Origin: Chloroflexota bacterium
Lineage (GTDB): Bacteria > Chloroflexota > Dehalococcoidia > UBA3495
Reading direction: 5' to 3'
Length of the DNA: 7,013 bases
Assembly: GCA_022563275.1 (NCBI GenBank)
Contig: JADFNR010000150.1
Span: 1 to 7,013, forward strand
Shown: one piece after another, positions 1-6,028 of the stretch
Numbering within the stretch: position 1 is the stretch's first letter
How the letters are laid out: each line of letters begins with the position of its first letter
The notes under the pieces: generated by a model
What the model was told of the DNA's origin: nothing
The model's database searches: none
What the model saw: the letters and a program-made list of their open reading frames with translations, nothing else
Translations under genes and position numbers: made by a program

Positions 1-842
1 ACGGGTTCAATATCCACCCCGAAGAAGAATATCCCATGGATATCGGCAGGCCCTGCCACGAATTGGCCGGGACCATCGTCGAGAGCCGTACCGATGAATA
101 CCATGAGGGTCAGCGGGTGATCGCGATTCCGGAGCGGGGCGCCGGTGGCCTGCTGGAGTACATGGTCTCAGACCCCAGCAGGATGATTCTGTTGCCCGAC
201 GAAGGCCCACTGGACGAGTGGGTCATGTGTCAGCCTTCGGGGACCGTGCTGTATTCCTGCCAGCAGATGCCCAACATCCTGGGCAAGAACGTAGCGATCA
301 TGGGGCAGGGGAGCATCGGCCTCAGCTTCGCGATGATCACCTCGCGGATGGGCGCGGCCAGCGTCACGGTGGTGGACCCCTTGGACTACAGGCTCGAAAA
401 ATCCAAGGAGTTCGGATCCACCCATCAGATAAATCCCGATAAAGAAAACGTCGACGAGGCGATCTTGGAGATCACCGGCGGAGTGGGCCCCGACGTTATC
501 GTGGAGGCGGCAGGATATCCCGATACCTTCAATGACTGTTTCAGACTGGTCCGCCAATTCGGCACCATCATCATATTCGGTGTCCAGGCTAACGACCATG
601 TTTCCATCGAGCACAGTTGGATCATGGACAAGCAGCCCCGGATGATCGGCACCACCGGCGCCCGCAGCGGGGACCCCACCAGCCAGATCAAACACATGGT
701 GGCCCTCAGGCAGCGGGGCTGGTGCGACCCATCCAAATTGATCACTCACCGCATGGGCTTTACAGATGTTCAAAAAGCCTATGACATGTATGATCAACAG
801 CAGGATGAAGTTATCAAAGTGGTGATAAACATCAACGAGTAG
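1..842 (+). CDS. Zinc-type medium-chain alcohol dehydrogenase family protein (5' end missing)
   Basis: The frame is open from base 3 and enters the window mid-gene, so the N-terminus is missing. ATG 36 is internal, because family sequence (HPEEEYP) precedes it. Numbering from that Met, GRPCHELAG carries the family's His8-Glu9 catalytic-zinc pair, and Cys65 in VMCQPSG sits where the third zinc ligand is expected. The first zinc Cys should lie upstream of the window. The NAD(P)-binding Rossmann loop GQGSIG is at 90-95, followed by Asp114 at the end of the second strand, which favours NAD over NADP. The structural-zinc lobe with four cysteines is absent: GQRVIAIP runs almost directly into GGLLEYMV. 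It probably oxidises an alcohol or polyol, or reduces a carbonyl, in the cytosol. The substrate cannot be read from the sequence. It ends at TAG, 74 bp before the next gene on the same strand. The fold assignment is firm; the specific activity is unknown. Confidence 0.85.
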   Translation, partial: GFNIHPEEEYPMDIGRPCHELAGTIVESRTDEYHEGQRVIAIPERGAGGLLEYMVSDPSRMILLPDEGPLDEWVMCQPSGTVLYSCQQMPNILGKNVAIMGQGSIGLSFAMITSRMGAASVTVVDPLDYRLEKSKEFGSTHQINPDKENVDEAILEITGGVGPDVIVEAAGYPDTFNDCFRLVRQFGTIIIFGVQANDHVSIEHSWIMDKQPRMIGTTGARSGDPTSQIKHMVALRQRGWCDPSKLITHRMGFTDVQKAYDMYDQQQDEVIKVVININE

Positions 843-916
843 CAAACCCGGGGCGGCTGATCCTGGAAAGTGTGCCCGGGGAGTCTGTCCGGAGAGTGTG
901 GTGGAGGGGTGTCGTG

Positions 917-1873
917 ATGGCGAAGCCGGAATTCGAGATCAGGATGGTCAAAGAGAACCTGGACCTGGCAATGGCCCTGCTGCAGGCGGTCCAGGAAGAA
1001 AAGATAACCGCCAAACAGCTTTTTCGGGACGGCCCCGAAGAAATGTTCGTCGCCTTCGCGGTGGACAATGGCGGCCCGGACCAGACGGAATTAACGCGGC
1101 GCGCAGCCAATCAGGCTCGCGCCGCGTTTGCTTTGTCGGTGATCCAAACGCAACGTAGTTTGGACCGTGTATTCATCAACCCGCCCCTAGAAGAAGAGAA
1201 TCCCGATCTTCGGGCGGCGCGGTGCGTGATGTTCCTTTTGAATAACACCGTATTCGCCAATCTGTTCGCTCCGGTCTGGGACTGTCCTCCAGAGTACCGG
1301 CGCCGGTTCGAGGTGCGGCCCATCCACCTTCTGTTGGACGCCGCCGAACTCCACGGCAAGGGGCTCAGTTGGGACCATGTGGGCGGTCTGCCCCAGTACC
1401 TCGAGTTGCTGGTTTATTTCGCCAATTGGATCGAAGACCTCCATGAGCTCGACAAACAGCCCGTTCCTGGGCCCACTGACCTGTGGGTGAACGATCCAGA
1501 TAAAGAATTGGAGCAGGTTGTGGTCTTGGCCACCCCGGCCCGCGCCGAGAATATCGACGGCCCGGTAGCCCGGTTCGTTGCTGAGCAGTGTGACGTGGGG
1601 GGAAAGAACCTGGTCCTGGCCAAGGAGCTTTATGCCGGATTCCAGGTTTGGTGCCGGCAGACCGGCCTGGACGACGTTTCCCAACGCAGCTTTGGCATGC
1701 AGCTCACCGCCATGGGATTCCTGCGGCGCCGCAGGGGCCGGGGCAAACACTGGTGGGACGGAATCCGGCTGTCTGGTGTCTCAGAGCCGGCGGTTGAAGA
1801 GACCTTTGCCGGAAGAAGTCCGGCATTAGCTAACGGCCACTATGGCGGTTACCAGCCGGAGCTGCCCACCTAG
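917..1873 (+). CDS. Two-domain protein: unknown helical domain plus D5-primase-type C-terminal winged helix
   Basis: The protein has 318 residues. ATG 917 is chosen over the upstream GTG 872 because GGAGGGG (903-909) lies 7 nt before it. Residues about 8-175 are predicted helical and form a domain I cannot name. It recalls hypothetical proteins with a conserved 'RCAFAHN...PxW' stretch. Here the matching stretch is NTVFANLFAPVW at 110-121, so the Arg and His of that motif are both Asn. Residues about 215-286 (VARFVAEQC, VLAKELYAGFQVWC, QRSFGMQLTAMGF, basic RRRRGRGKHWW) match the winged helix closing phage/plasmid P4/D5-type primase-helicases, a nucleic-acid-binding module. No primase or helicase motifs are present, so it is not a replication enzyme. 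The tail (290-318) looks disordered. A DNA-binding regulator or a domesticated phage or defence fragment is possible. The winged helix is a fairly confident call; the function is unknown. Confidence 0.75.
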   Translation: MAKPEFEIRMVKENLDLAMALLQAVQEEKITAKQLFRDGPEEMFVAFAVDNGGPDQTELTRRAANQARAAFALSVIQTQRSLDRVFINPPLEEENPDLRAARCVMFLLNNTVFANLFAPVWDCPPEYRRRFEVRPIHLLLDAAELHGKGLSWDHVGGLPQYLELLVYFANWIEDLHELDKQPVPGPTDLWVNDPDKELEQVVVLATPARAENIDGPVARFVAEQCDVGGKNLVLAKELYAGFQVWCRQTGLDDVSQRSFGMQLTAMGFLRRRRGRGKHWWDGIRLSGVSEPAVEETFAGRSPALANGHYGGYQPELPT

Positions 1874-1890
1874 TTTTTTTAAACCTTTGG

Positions 1891-1909
1891 GCCGCCGGAA
1901 CTCGGCGGC
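1891..1909. terminator. Hairpin between convergent genes, possible bidirectional terminator
   Basis: GCCGCCG (1891-1897) pairs perfectly with CGGCGGC (1903-1909) around a 5-nt loop GAACT. It lies between the stop of the plus-strand gene (1873) and the stop of the minus-strand small gene (1924), where a shared terminator would be expected. Neither strand has a proper T-tract after the stem. The run of seven T (1874-1880) comes before the hairpin on the plus strand, so the call rests on the stem and its position only. Confidence 0.35.
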
Positions 1910-1923
1910 TGGCTTTCGCCCAG

Positions 1924-2091
1924 TCAACAGCCCGGTTGGTTGTAATTGCCGCAGCAGCCCTTGCGTGTGCGCAGCTTGATGAAGCTGTTGCCGGCCAGAA
2001 GCCGAAGCTTGCGCCAGAGCGGCATCGGCTGCTTCAGGTTGGTCCAGGGTTGAAAGTTATGTTGCTCGTTTTGTTGTTTCTGGCCGCACAT
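1924..2091 (-). CDS. Small basic protein with cysteine-rich CCGNYNQPGC tail
   Basis: This 55-residue frame starts at ATG 2091-2089 and stops at TGA 1926-1924. The N-terminal half is polar and Gln/Asn-rich (MCGQKQQNEQHN). The middle is basic and amphipathic (PLWRKLRLLAGNSFIKLRTRK, 24-44). It ends in C46-C47-G-N-Y-N-Q-P-G-C55, three cysteines in a tight, Gly/Pro-shaped tail. From memory, similar CCGxYGxPGC endings occur on small unannotated proteins of Chloroflexota. I know no function; metal or redox binding at the tail is only inference. No Shine-Dalgarno precedes the ATG, but a good promoter (2101-2129) places the transcript start 3-4 nt upstream, so translation would be leaderless. Met23 (2025) is an alternative start. 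It is convergent with the winged-helix gene and divergent from the MmgE/PrpD gene. The opposite strand has an open frame here (1936-2118) that looks like a shadow. Confidence 0.65.
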   Translation of the reverse strand: MCGQKQQNEQHNFQPWTNLKQPMPLWRKLRLLAGNSFIKLRTRKGCCGNYNQPGC

Positions 2092-2093
2092 GG

Positions 2094-2121
2094 TTGCCGG
2101 ATTATGACAGTCGGGTAAAAT
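2094..2121 (+). promoter_or_regulatory. Sigma70-type promoter for the MmgE/PrpD gene
   Basis: The -35 is TTGCCG (2094-2099), followed by a 16-bp spacer and the -10 TAAAAT (2116-2121). Transcription would start near 2128, giving a leader of about 20 nt that includes the Shine-Dalgarno AGGAGA (2138-2143) of the gene starting at 2149. Confidence 0.55.
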
Positions 2122-2129
2122 ACGGGCAA
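2101..2129 (-). promoter_or_regulatory. Extended -10 promoter for the small Cys-tail gene
   Basis: On the minus strand the -35 is TTGCCC (2129-2124), with a 17-bp spacer and the -10 CATAAT (2106-2101) preceded by TGT, an extended -10. The start would fall at 2095-2094, only 3-4 nt before ATG 2091. It overlaps the plus-strand promoter almost entirely, so RNA polymerase could not occupy both at once. Confidence 0.5.
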
Positions 2130-2148
2130 CCTGCGCCAGGAGACCATC

Positions 2149-3501
2149 ATGCCAGCCTACCTCGACCGCCTCTCTGGATTCGTCTGCGAGACCCGCCTGG
2201 AAGACCTGGAACCATCCACCGTTTATGCGGCCAAAGCAGTGGTGCTGGACACCCTTGGCGCGATCCTGGCCGGGAGCCGTCTTCCCGAGAACGAAAAGCT
2301 GGCCCAGTTGGCGGCCAAGACCGGCGGCCAGGGCCCGGCAACCCTTCTGGGGCAGCCCGGCTCAGCTCCCCCGGTATTCGCCGCCCTGTCCAACGCCACC
2401 GCCGGAGTGGCCCTGGAGATGGACGAGGGCAACCGGCTTGGGGGCGGCCACGCCGCCATCCACGTGATTCCCGCGGCGTTGGCCATCGCCGAGGAAAGGG
2501 GCGCCAGCGGCAAGGAGTTTCTGGAGAGCGTCATCGCCGGTTATGAGGTGACCTCCCGCATCGGCACCGGCACGGCAGTTAAGAAAACGGTCCACTCCCA
2601 CGGCACCTGGGGCACGATCGGCTCGGCGGTGGCCACCGCCAAATTGATGGGTTTCGACCAGGCCCAGACCACCGGGGCCATAAATCTCGCCGCATCCATG
2701 AGCCCGGCAAATACCTGGACTCCCTGTCTTGAAGGGGCGACCATCCGCAACCTGTACCCCGGCCGTTCCGGGTTTCAGGGCATCATGGCGGCCCAGTTGA
2801 CCGTCTGCGGGTTCACCGGCTTGGAGGACGGCCCGTCGGACATCTACAACAACCTCCTGGGAGAGTCCTTCAACGCCGAAGCGGTGGTGCAAGGACTGGG
2901 GGTGCCGGGGGCCTACCGGATCCAACGGAACTACTTCAAACTCCACGCTTGCTGCTTGTATAACCACCCCGTGCTGGACGGCGTTCAGACACTGTTGGGC
3001 CGGGAGAGGTTCGGCGCGGAAGACGTGGAGCGCATCAAGGTGGAAACGCCGGCCATCGCGACGACTATGATCGACCCGGAACCGGCGAACATGCTGGCCG
3101 CCAAGTTCTCCCTGCCCTACGCGGTGGCGACGGCGGTGGTGCATAACATCACCGGCATCACGGCCTTTTACCCGGAAAAGTTGCACGACCCGGAAACCCT
3201 GGCCTTGGCGCGCCGAGTGGACATCGTGGCCGACCCAGAGATGGACCTGCGCCGTTACGATTATCCGGCGGCCAAGGTGGCCATTTCATTGAAGGATGGG
3301 CGCACCCTCACGGAGGAAGTGACCGCCCACCACGGCGATGCCCAGAACCCAGCCTCTAGGGATGAATTGGTGGGCAAGTTCAACTTCTTGGTCCAGGACA
3401 TCTTGGGTGAGGGTGAAGCGGCCCGCGTGGTGGAGACGGTGGGCTACCTGGACGCCCTGGGCAATATCAGAGACCTGACCCGGTTACTGACGCGCAGCTA
3501 G
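2149..3501 (+). CDS. MmgE/PrpD family protein (2-methylcitrate dehydratase / cis-aconitate decarboxylase superfamily)
   Basis: The protein has 450 residues, the normal full length for the family. The start ATG is set by AGGAGA 5 nt upstream. Family members work on carboxylated substrates in the cytosol (2-methylcitrate dehydration, cis-aconitate decarboxylation, iminodisuccinate epimerisation). Active-site positions known from cis-aconitate decarboxylase can be matched: Asp92 in ALEMDEGNR, a His pair at 101/105 (GGGHAAIH), His149/His151 in VHSHGTWGTIG, and Lys264 in YFKLHACCLYNHP. The lysine near position 207 of the decarboxylase appears to be Arg206 (LYPGRSG). The EMDEGNRLGGG version is a subgroup of unproven substrate, so propionate catabolism should not be assumed. 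No prpB or prpC genes are nearby. It is monocistronic: the next gene converges on it 32 bp away, with only a weak GGCGA/TCGCC stem (3504-3528) between. Confidence 0.88.
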   Translation: MPAYLDRLSGFVCETRLEDLEPSTVYAAKAVVLDTLGAILAGSRLPENEKLAQLAAKTGGQGPATLLGQPGSAPPVFAALSNATAGVALEMDEGNRLGGGHAAIHVIPAALAIAEERGASGKEFLESVIAGYEVTSRIGTGTAVKKTVHSHGTWGTIGSAVATAKLMGFDQAQTTGAINLAASMSPANTWTPCLEGATIRNLYPGRSGFQGIMAAQLTVCGFTGLEDGPSDIYNNLLGESFNAEAVVQGLGVPGAYRIQRNYFKLHACCLYNHPVLDGVQTLLGRERFGAEDVERIKVETPAIATTMIDPEPANMLAAKFSLPYAVATAVVHNITGITAFYPEKLHDPETLALARRVDIVADPEMDLRRYDYPAAKVAISLKDGRTLTEEVTAHHGDAQNPASRDELVGKFNFLVQDILGEGEAARVVETVGYLDALGNIRDLTRLLTRS

Positions 3502-3533
3502 ATGGCGAAGCCGTGGTTTCTTCTCGCCGGGGT

Positions 3534-4241
3534 TTACCGGCCGCGCTCGTCGCCCCAGAGCAGGATGTGGAGGCGGGTGGTGAAACGGAAGCCGTGTTTC
3601 ACGCACGCTTCGGACAGCCAGGAACTCTTCTTTTCCAGGGCGTCTGGCGTCCGTCCCTCGGGCATCAGCAGCACCCGGTCCGGCGTCAGGTGGTACTCGT
3701 CCCGCAGGGCGCAGACCTCGTCGATGTCGGACTCGCCGGTTATCACGAACTTGAAATAGGCTTCGGTTAACCCGGCAAAGGCCTTCAAGGCCGAAGGTAC
3801 CTGGCTTTCATCCGATGGGTTGCCCGATGTTCGCAGCTTGGGCGATACGTTCCATTGGCCGATGTGGCGCAGGAGCCCCGGCAGGGGAACGATGGTCCCG
3901 TTGGTCTCCACTTCGAAGGTGTAACCCTCGGCCGCCAGGGACTCCACCAGAGGCTCCAGGCCCTCCTGCTGCAACATTGGCTCACCGCCGGTGATCACGA
4001 CGTGAGAGCAGTTGAAGGCTTGGATCCTCTGCTGTATCTCCGCTGCTTCCAACTCCACCACCTCGGTCTGATAATCGAAATTCCGCCAGTCCCAGGTGTA
4101 TTTGGTGTCGCACCAGTGGCAGCTTAGATTGCAGGTGGCCAACCGCAGGAACACCGAAGGCACGCCCATGGAGACTCCCTCACCCTGGATGGAGTGGAAT
4201 ATCTCCGGCTCGCCCCCAGGTCTCCTGCTGACTTTAAGCAT
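3534..4241 (-). CDS. queE: 7-carboxy-7-deazaguanine synthase QueE (radical SAM)
   Basis: The protein has 235 residues. QueE converts 6-carboxy-5,6,7,8-tetrahydropterin to 7-carboxy-7-deazaguanine, the third step to queuosine, using S-adenosylmethionine and a 4Fe-4S cluster. The cluster ligands are Cys37, Cys41 and Cys44 in TCNLSCHWCDTKYTWD, the CX3CX2C form typical of QueE. The N-terminal IFHSIQGEG (14-22) is the family substrate-loop signature. ITGGEP (83-88) is the SAM-binding GGE motif, and VETNGT (111-116) is also conserved. The C-terminal RLHILLWGDERG is characteristic of the family. The start codon overlaps the end of queC by 8 bp, which implies translational coupling. AAGGA lies 11 nt upstream. 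It is the last gene of the queF-D-C-E operon. Confidence 0.96.
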   Translation of the reverse strand: MLKVSRRPGGEPEIFHSIQGEGVSMGVPSVFLRLATCNLSCHWCDTKYTWDWRNFDYQTEVVELEAAEIQQRIQAFNCSHVVITGGEPMLQQEGLEPLVESLAAEGYTFEVETNGTIVPLPGLLRHIGQWNVSPKLRTSGNPSDESQVPSALKAFAGLTEAYFKFVITGESDIDEVCALRDEYHLTPDRVLLMPEGRTPDALEKKSSWLSEACVKHGFRFTTRLHILLWGDERGR

Positions 4242-4989
4242 CTTTGGCCGGGTCCTTCCGCGGAAGAAGGGCCGGGTCGGGAAATCCGGCGTCCCTGAAG
4301 CCGTTGGCCCTCAGGATGCAGCTATCGCACCGCCCGCAAGGTGCATCGCCCCCCTGGTAACAACTCCAGGTGAGTTCCAGTGGGGCCCGGAGTTCCATGC
4401 CCAGTCTGACGATATCGGCCTTGGACATCTCGATGATGGGCAGCTCGATCTGTAACGGCACGTGATACTCGGTCCAGAGCTTGCTCCCGTACCCCAGGGA
4501 CTCGCCCATCTTTTGGAAGAACTCGGGCCGGCAATCGGGATAGCCGCTGTAGTCGATGGCATTGGGGGCCATGTAGATGTGTGCCTGAACGTCTGACGGG
4601 GATAGGCCTTCCATCTCGATGGCGTGGAGGGCCTGGCTCTCCAGATAGGCGGCGGCCAATGACAGGAAGATCGTGTTGCGCAGTGGAACGTAGGTGATGG
4701 GGATGCTGTTGCCCATGCGGGCCGCGTCCCGGTCCTCGGGGACTGGGAACCGCTCCGGGTTGGTCAGCGCCGAGTACCAGGCCACCTTGCCCAGGAAGGA
4801 GATGTCCAGCAGTTCCAGGGGGACGCCGATGGACCGGGCGACGTCGGCGGCGCAATCGACCTCTTTGCTATGGCTCTGACCGTAGTGAAAGGTGAGGGCG
4901 GTCAGGTGGTCGGTCTTCCCCTTGGCGAGGACGGTTACCGTGGTCGAGTCCAGTCCTCCGGAGAGCAGGCTCACCCCGTAGCTGGGCAT
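4234..4989 (-). CDS. queC: 7-cyano-7-deazaguanine synthase QueC
   Basis: The protein has 251 residues. QueC converts 7-carboxy-7-deazaguanine to preQ0 using ATP and ammonia. The PP-loop pyrophosphatase motif SGGLDS is at 10-15, with the supporting ALTFHYGQSH (31-40) and YVPLRNTIFLSLAAAYLE (100-117) motifs. The substrate-site signature AIDYSGYPDCRPEF is at 144-157. The C-terminal zinc site is Cys210-x7-Cys218-x2-Cys221-x2-Cys224 (SCYQGGDAPCGRCDSC). All expected elements are present. The Shine-Dalgarno GGAGAGGA sits inside the last codons of queD, 4 bp upstream of this gene, consistent with one transcript. Confidence 0.97.
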   Translation of the reverse strand: MPSYGVSLLSGGLDSTTVTVLAKGKTDHLTALTFHYGQSHSKEVDCAADVARSIGVPLELLDISFLGKVAWYSALTNPERFPVPEDRDAARMGNSIPITYVPLRNTIFLSLAAAYLESQALHAIEMEGLSPSDVQAHIYMAPNAIDYSGYPDCRPEFFQKMGESLGYGSKLWTEYHVPLQIELPIIEMSKADIVRLGMELRAPLELTWSCYQGGDAPCGRCDSCILRANGFRDAGFPDPALLPRKDPAKDA

Positions 4990-4993
4990 GCCG

Positions 4994-5413
4994 CTAGTCC
5001 TCTCCGTGATATTCGGCGTATTGGTTCACCGATTCCCAGAGCCGGACCTTGGCCGGAGCAACGCCGCAAATTTCTGAAGTCTTCTCGTAGAGCGTCCGGC
5101 TCATGACCTCGCAAGAGGGATTCTCGTCCTGGAATTCATAGAGCCGGATGAGGTCCATGCCGGAAAACCCAGAGATGATCTCGCTGTCCCGGCTGTTCAC
5201 CAGAAAGGCGTGGTCCCAGTTCTCGTCCACCCATGACTTTATCTTCTGTTTCAGGTCGGTGAAGTCGTAGACCAGACCTAACCGGTCCAGGGACTGGGAT
5301 TCCAGAAAGACCTCCGCCCGGTAGGTGTGGCCGTGGGGGTAGGCGCACTTGCCGTCGTAGTCCAACAGGCGGTGCCCGCTGTCAAAGGTGAACTCGATTC
5401 TTATCTGGTACAT
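4994..5413 (-). CDS. queD: 6-carboxy-5,6,7,8-tetrahydropterin synthase QueD
   Basis: The protein has 139 residues, in the usual 120-150 range. QueD converts 7,8-dihydroneopterin triphosphate to 6-carboxytetrahydropterin. The zinc ligands are His14 (DSGHRL), His27 and His29 (PHGHTY). The catalytic Cys23 in GKCAYPHGH distinguishes QueD from pyruvoyl-tetrahydropterin synthases that place the Cys differently. GLVYDFTDLK (46-55), Asp67-His68 (WDHAFL), NPSCE (98-102) and Glu127 (RLWESVNQY) complete the active site. The Shine-Dalgarno is weak. The 40-bp gap after queF holds no evident promoter, so it is probably read from the queF transcript. Confidence 0.95.
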   Translation of the reverse strand: MYQIRIEFTFDSGHRLLDYDGKCAYPHGHTYRAEVFLESQSLDRLGLVYDFTDLKQKIKSWVDENWDHAFLVNSRDSEIISGFSGMDLIRLYEFQDENPSCEVMSRTLYEKTSEICGVAPAKVRLWESVNQYAEYHGED

Positions 5414-5453
5414 AGGTCAGGCCGTGTGGCCGGGGGCAGAGGCGCTTGCCCGC

Positions 5454-5888
5454 CTACTTGCCGGCTTGGTCCCGGATGTGTTCAACGGTTACGACGGTGT
5501 GCAACCCGCCCCGGACTTTGTAATCCAGCGTGATCTTCATGGACCGGGGCTGGCAGACGGCAACTAAGTCGTTGAGGACCCGGTTGGCGGCGTGCTCTTG
5601 AACGATGCCCACGTCCCGGTAGGACAGAAGATAATACTTCAGGGATTTCAGCTCGATGCATGAATCGGCGGGCACGTAGGATATGGTCAGAACGCCGTAG
5701 TCGGGGAGGCCCGTCCACGGACAGACCGCGGTGAATTCGTCGGTGTCTATCTCTACCTGGGACTGCTGGTTCGGGTATTCGTACTGAAAGGTGAGCAGGC
5801 ACGATGGGTCGATGGCCTCCTCTCCTTTGGAGGGCAGTTCCTGGTCCAGTCCCTGGTACTGTTCCTTCAGTTCTTGGATGGTCGCCAT
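5454..5888 (-). CDS. queF: NADPH-dependent 7-cyano-7-deazaguanine reductase QueF
   Basis: The protein has 144 residues, the short unimodular form. QueF reduces the preQ0 nitrile to the preQ1 amine, a step specific to queuosine rather than archaeosine. ATG 5888 is chosen because GGAGGA (5897-5892) lies 3 nt upstream. The in-frame upstream start at 5969 lies beyond the -35 of the gene's own promoter (5928-5957). Cys56 in AVCPWTGLPDYG forms the thioimide, and Asp63 is the proton donor. ELKSLKYYLLSYR (79-91) is the QueF nucleotide-binding signature. The usual FHE is here VQEH (96-99), so the catalytic His position is Gln97 with a His two residues later. From memory this FQEH-like variant is found in other reductases. 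It is the first gene of the operon. No preQ1 riboswitch is visible in the leader of about 32 nt. Confidence 0.95.
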   Translation of the reverse strand: MATIQELKEQYQGLDQELPSKGEEAIDPSCLLTFQYEYPNQQSQVEIDTDEFTAVCPWTGLPDYGVLTISYVPADSCIELKSLKYYLLSYRDVGIVQEHAANRVLNDLVAVCQPRSMKITLDYKVRGGLHTVVTVEHIRDQAGK

Positions 5889-5927
5889 GGGTCCTCCGGG
5901 CCGGTATATCGCGGGCTTATGACCGTA

Positions 5928-5957
5928 ATGATAGGTGGCCGGGTTGAATGGTGTCAA
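5928..5957 (-). promoter_or_regulatory. Sigma70-type promoter of the queFDCE operon
   Basis: On the minus strand the -35 is the consensus TTGACA (5957-5952), with an 18-bp spacer and the -10 TATCAT (5933-5928). The start is near 5921, about 32 nt before the queF ATG at 5888. This supports the shorter queF start. Confidence 0.65.
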
Positions 5958-5963
5958 AGCGTC

Positions 5964-5992
5964 TTGCACGGCTGGGTGGCTGACGCTAAGAT
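5964..5992 (+). promoter_or_regulatory. Sigma70-type promoter of the RidA-OsmC pair
   Basis: The -35 is TTGCAC (5964-5969), with a 17-bp spacer and the -10 TAAGAT (5987-5992). The start is near 5999, giving a leader of about 30 nt with the Shine-Dalgarno AGAAGGA (6013-6019). Its -35 is only 6 bp from the -35 of the que promoter on the other strand. Confidence 0.6.
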
Positions 5993-6028
5993 ACGGGAAC
6001 TCATCCCGGCAGAGAAGGACGCTTCGCC

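Larger units (their letters stand above)
2092..2131. repeat. 7-bp inverted repeat enclosing overlapping promoters
   Basis: GGTTGCC (2092-2098) and GGCAACC (2125-2131) are perfect inverted copies 26 bp apart. Each arm contains the -35 hexamer of one of the two opposing promoters. The symmetry may simply reflect the two TTGCC -35 boxes, or it may be an operator for a dimeric regulator. Confidence 0.4.

Noticed and set aside
847..881. CCCGGGG repeated at 847-853 and 875-881 as a terminator after the dehydrogenase gene
   Set aside because: The short self-complementary GC motif could pair, but there is no T-tract, and such motifs are common at this GC content.
872..916. GTG start at 872 for the winged-helix gene
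   Set aside because: GGAGGGG at 903-909 is ideally placed for ATG 917, and the extra 15 residues look like non-coding sequence.
1936..2118. Plus-strand 60-residue open frame opposite the small Cys-tail gene
   Set aside because: No Shine-Dalgarno or recognisable protein character; it mirrors the better-supported minus-strand gene.
2362..3186. Long minus-strand open frame inside the MmgE/PrpD gene
   Set aside because: An antisense shadow of a well-supported gene, with composition typical of high-GC antisense frames.
3501..3513. 13-nt GATGGCGAAGCCG shared with 916-928
   Set aside because: No similarity extends beyond it, and the second copy is in a short convergent spacer; most likely coincidence.
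3504..3528. GGCGA/TCGCC stem between the convergent MmgE/PrpD and queE genes as a terminator
   Set aside because: Only 5 bp with a 15-nt loop and no T-tract; too weak to list.
5889..5927. preQ1 riboswitch in the queF leader
   Set aside because: The leader is only about 32 nt. It lacks the A-rich tail and the hairpin pattern of preQ1-I, and is too short for the other classes.
5889..5969. Longer queF starting at 5969
   Set aside because: That start lies upstream of the -35 box of the gene's own promoter and has no QueF-like sequence. ATG 5888 has a strong Shine-Dalgarno.
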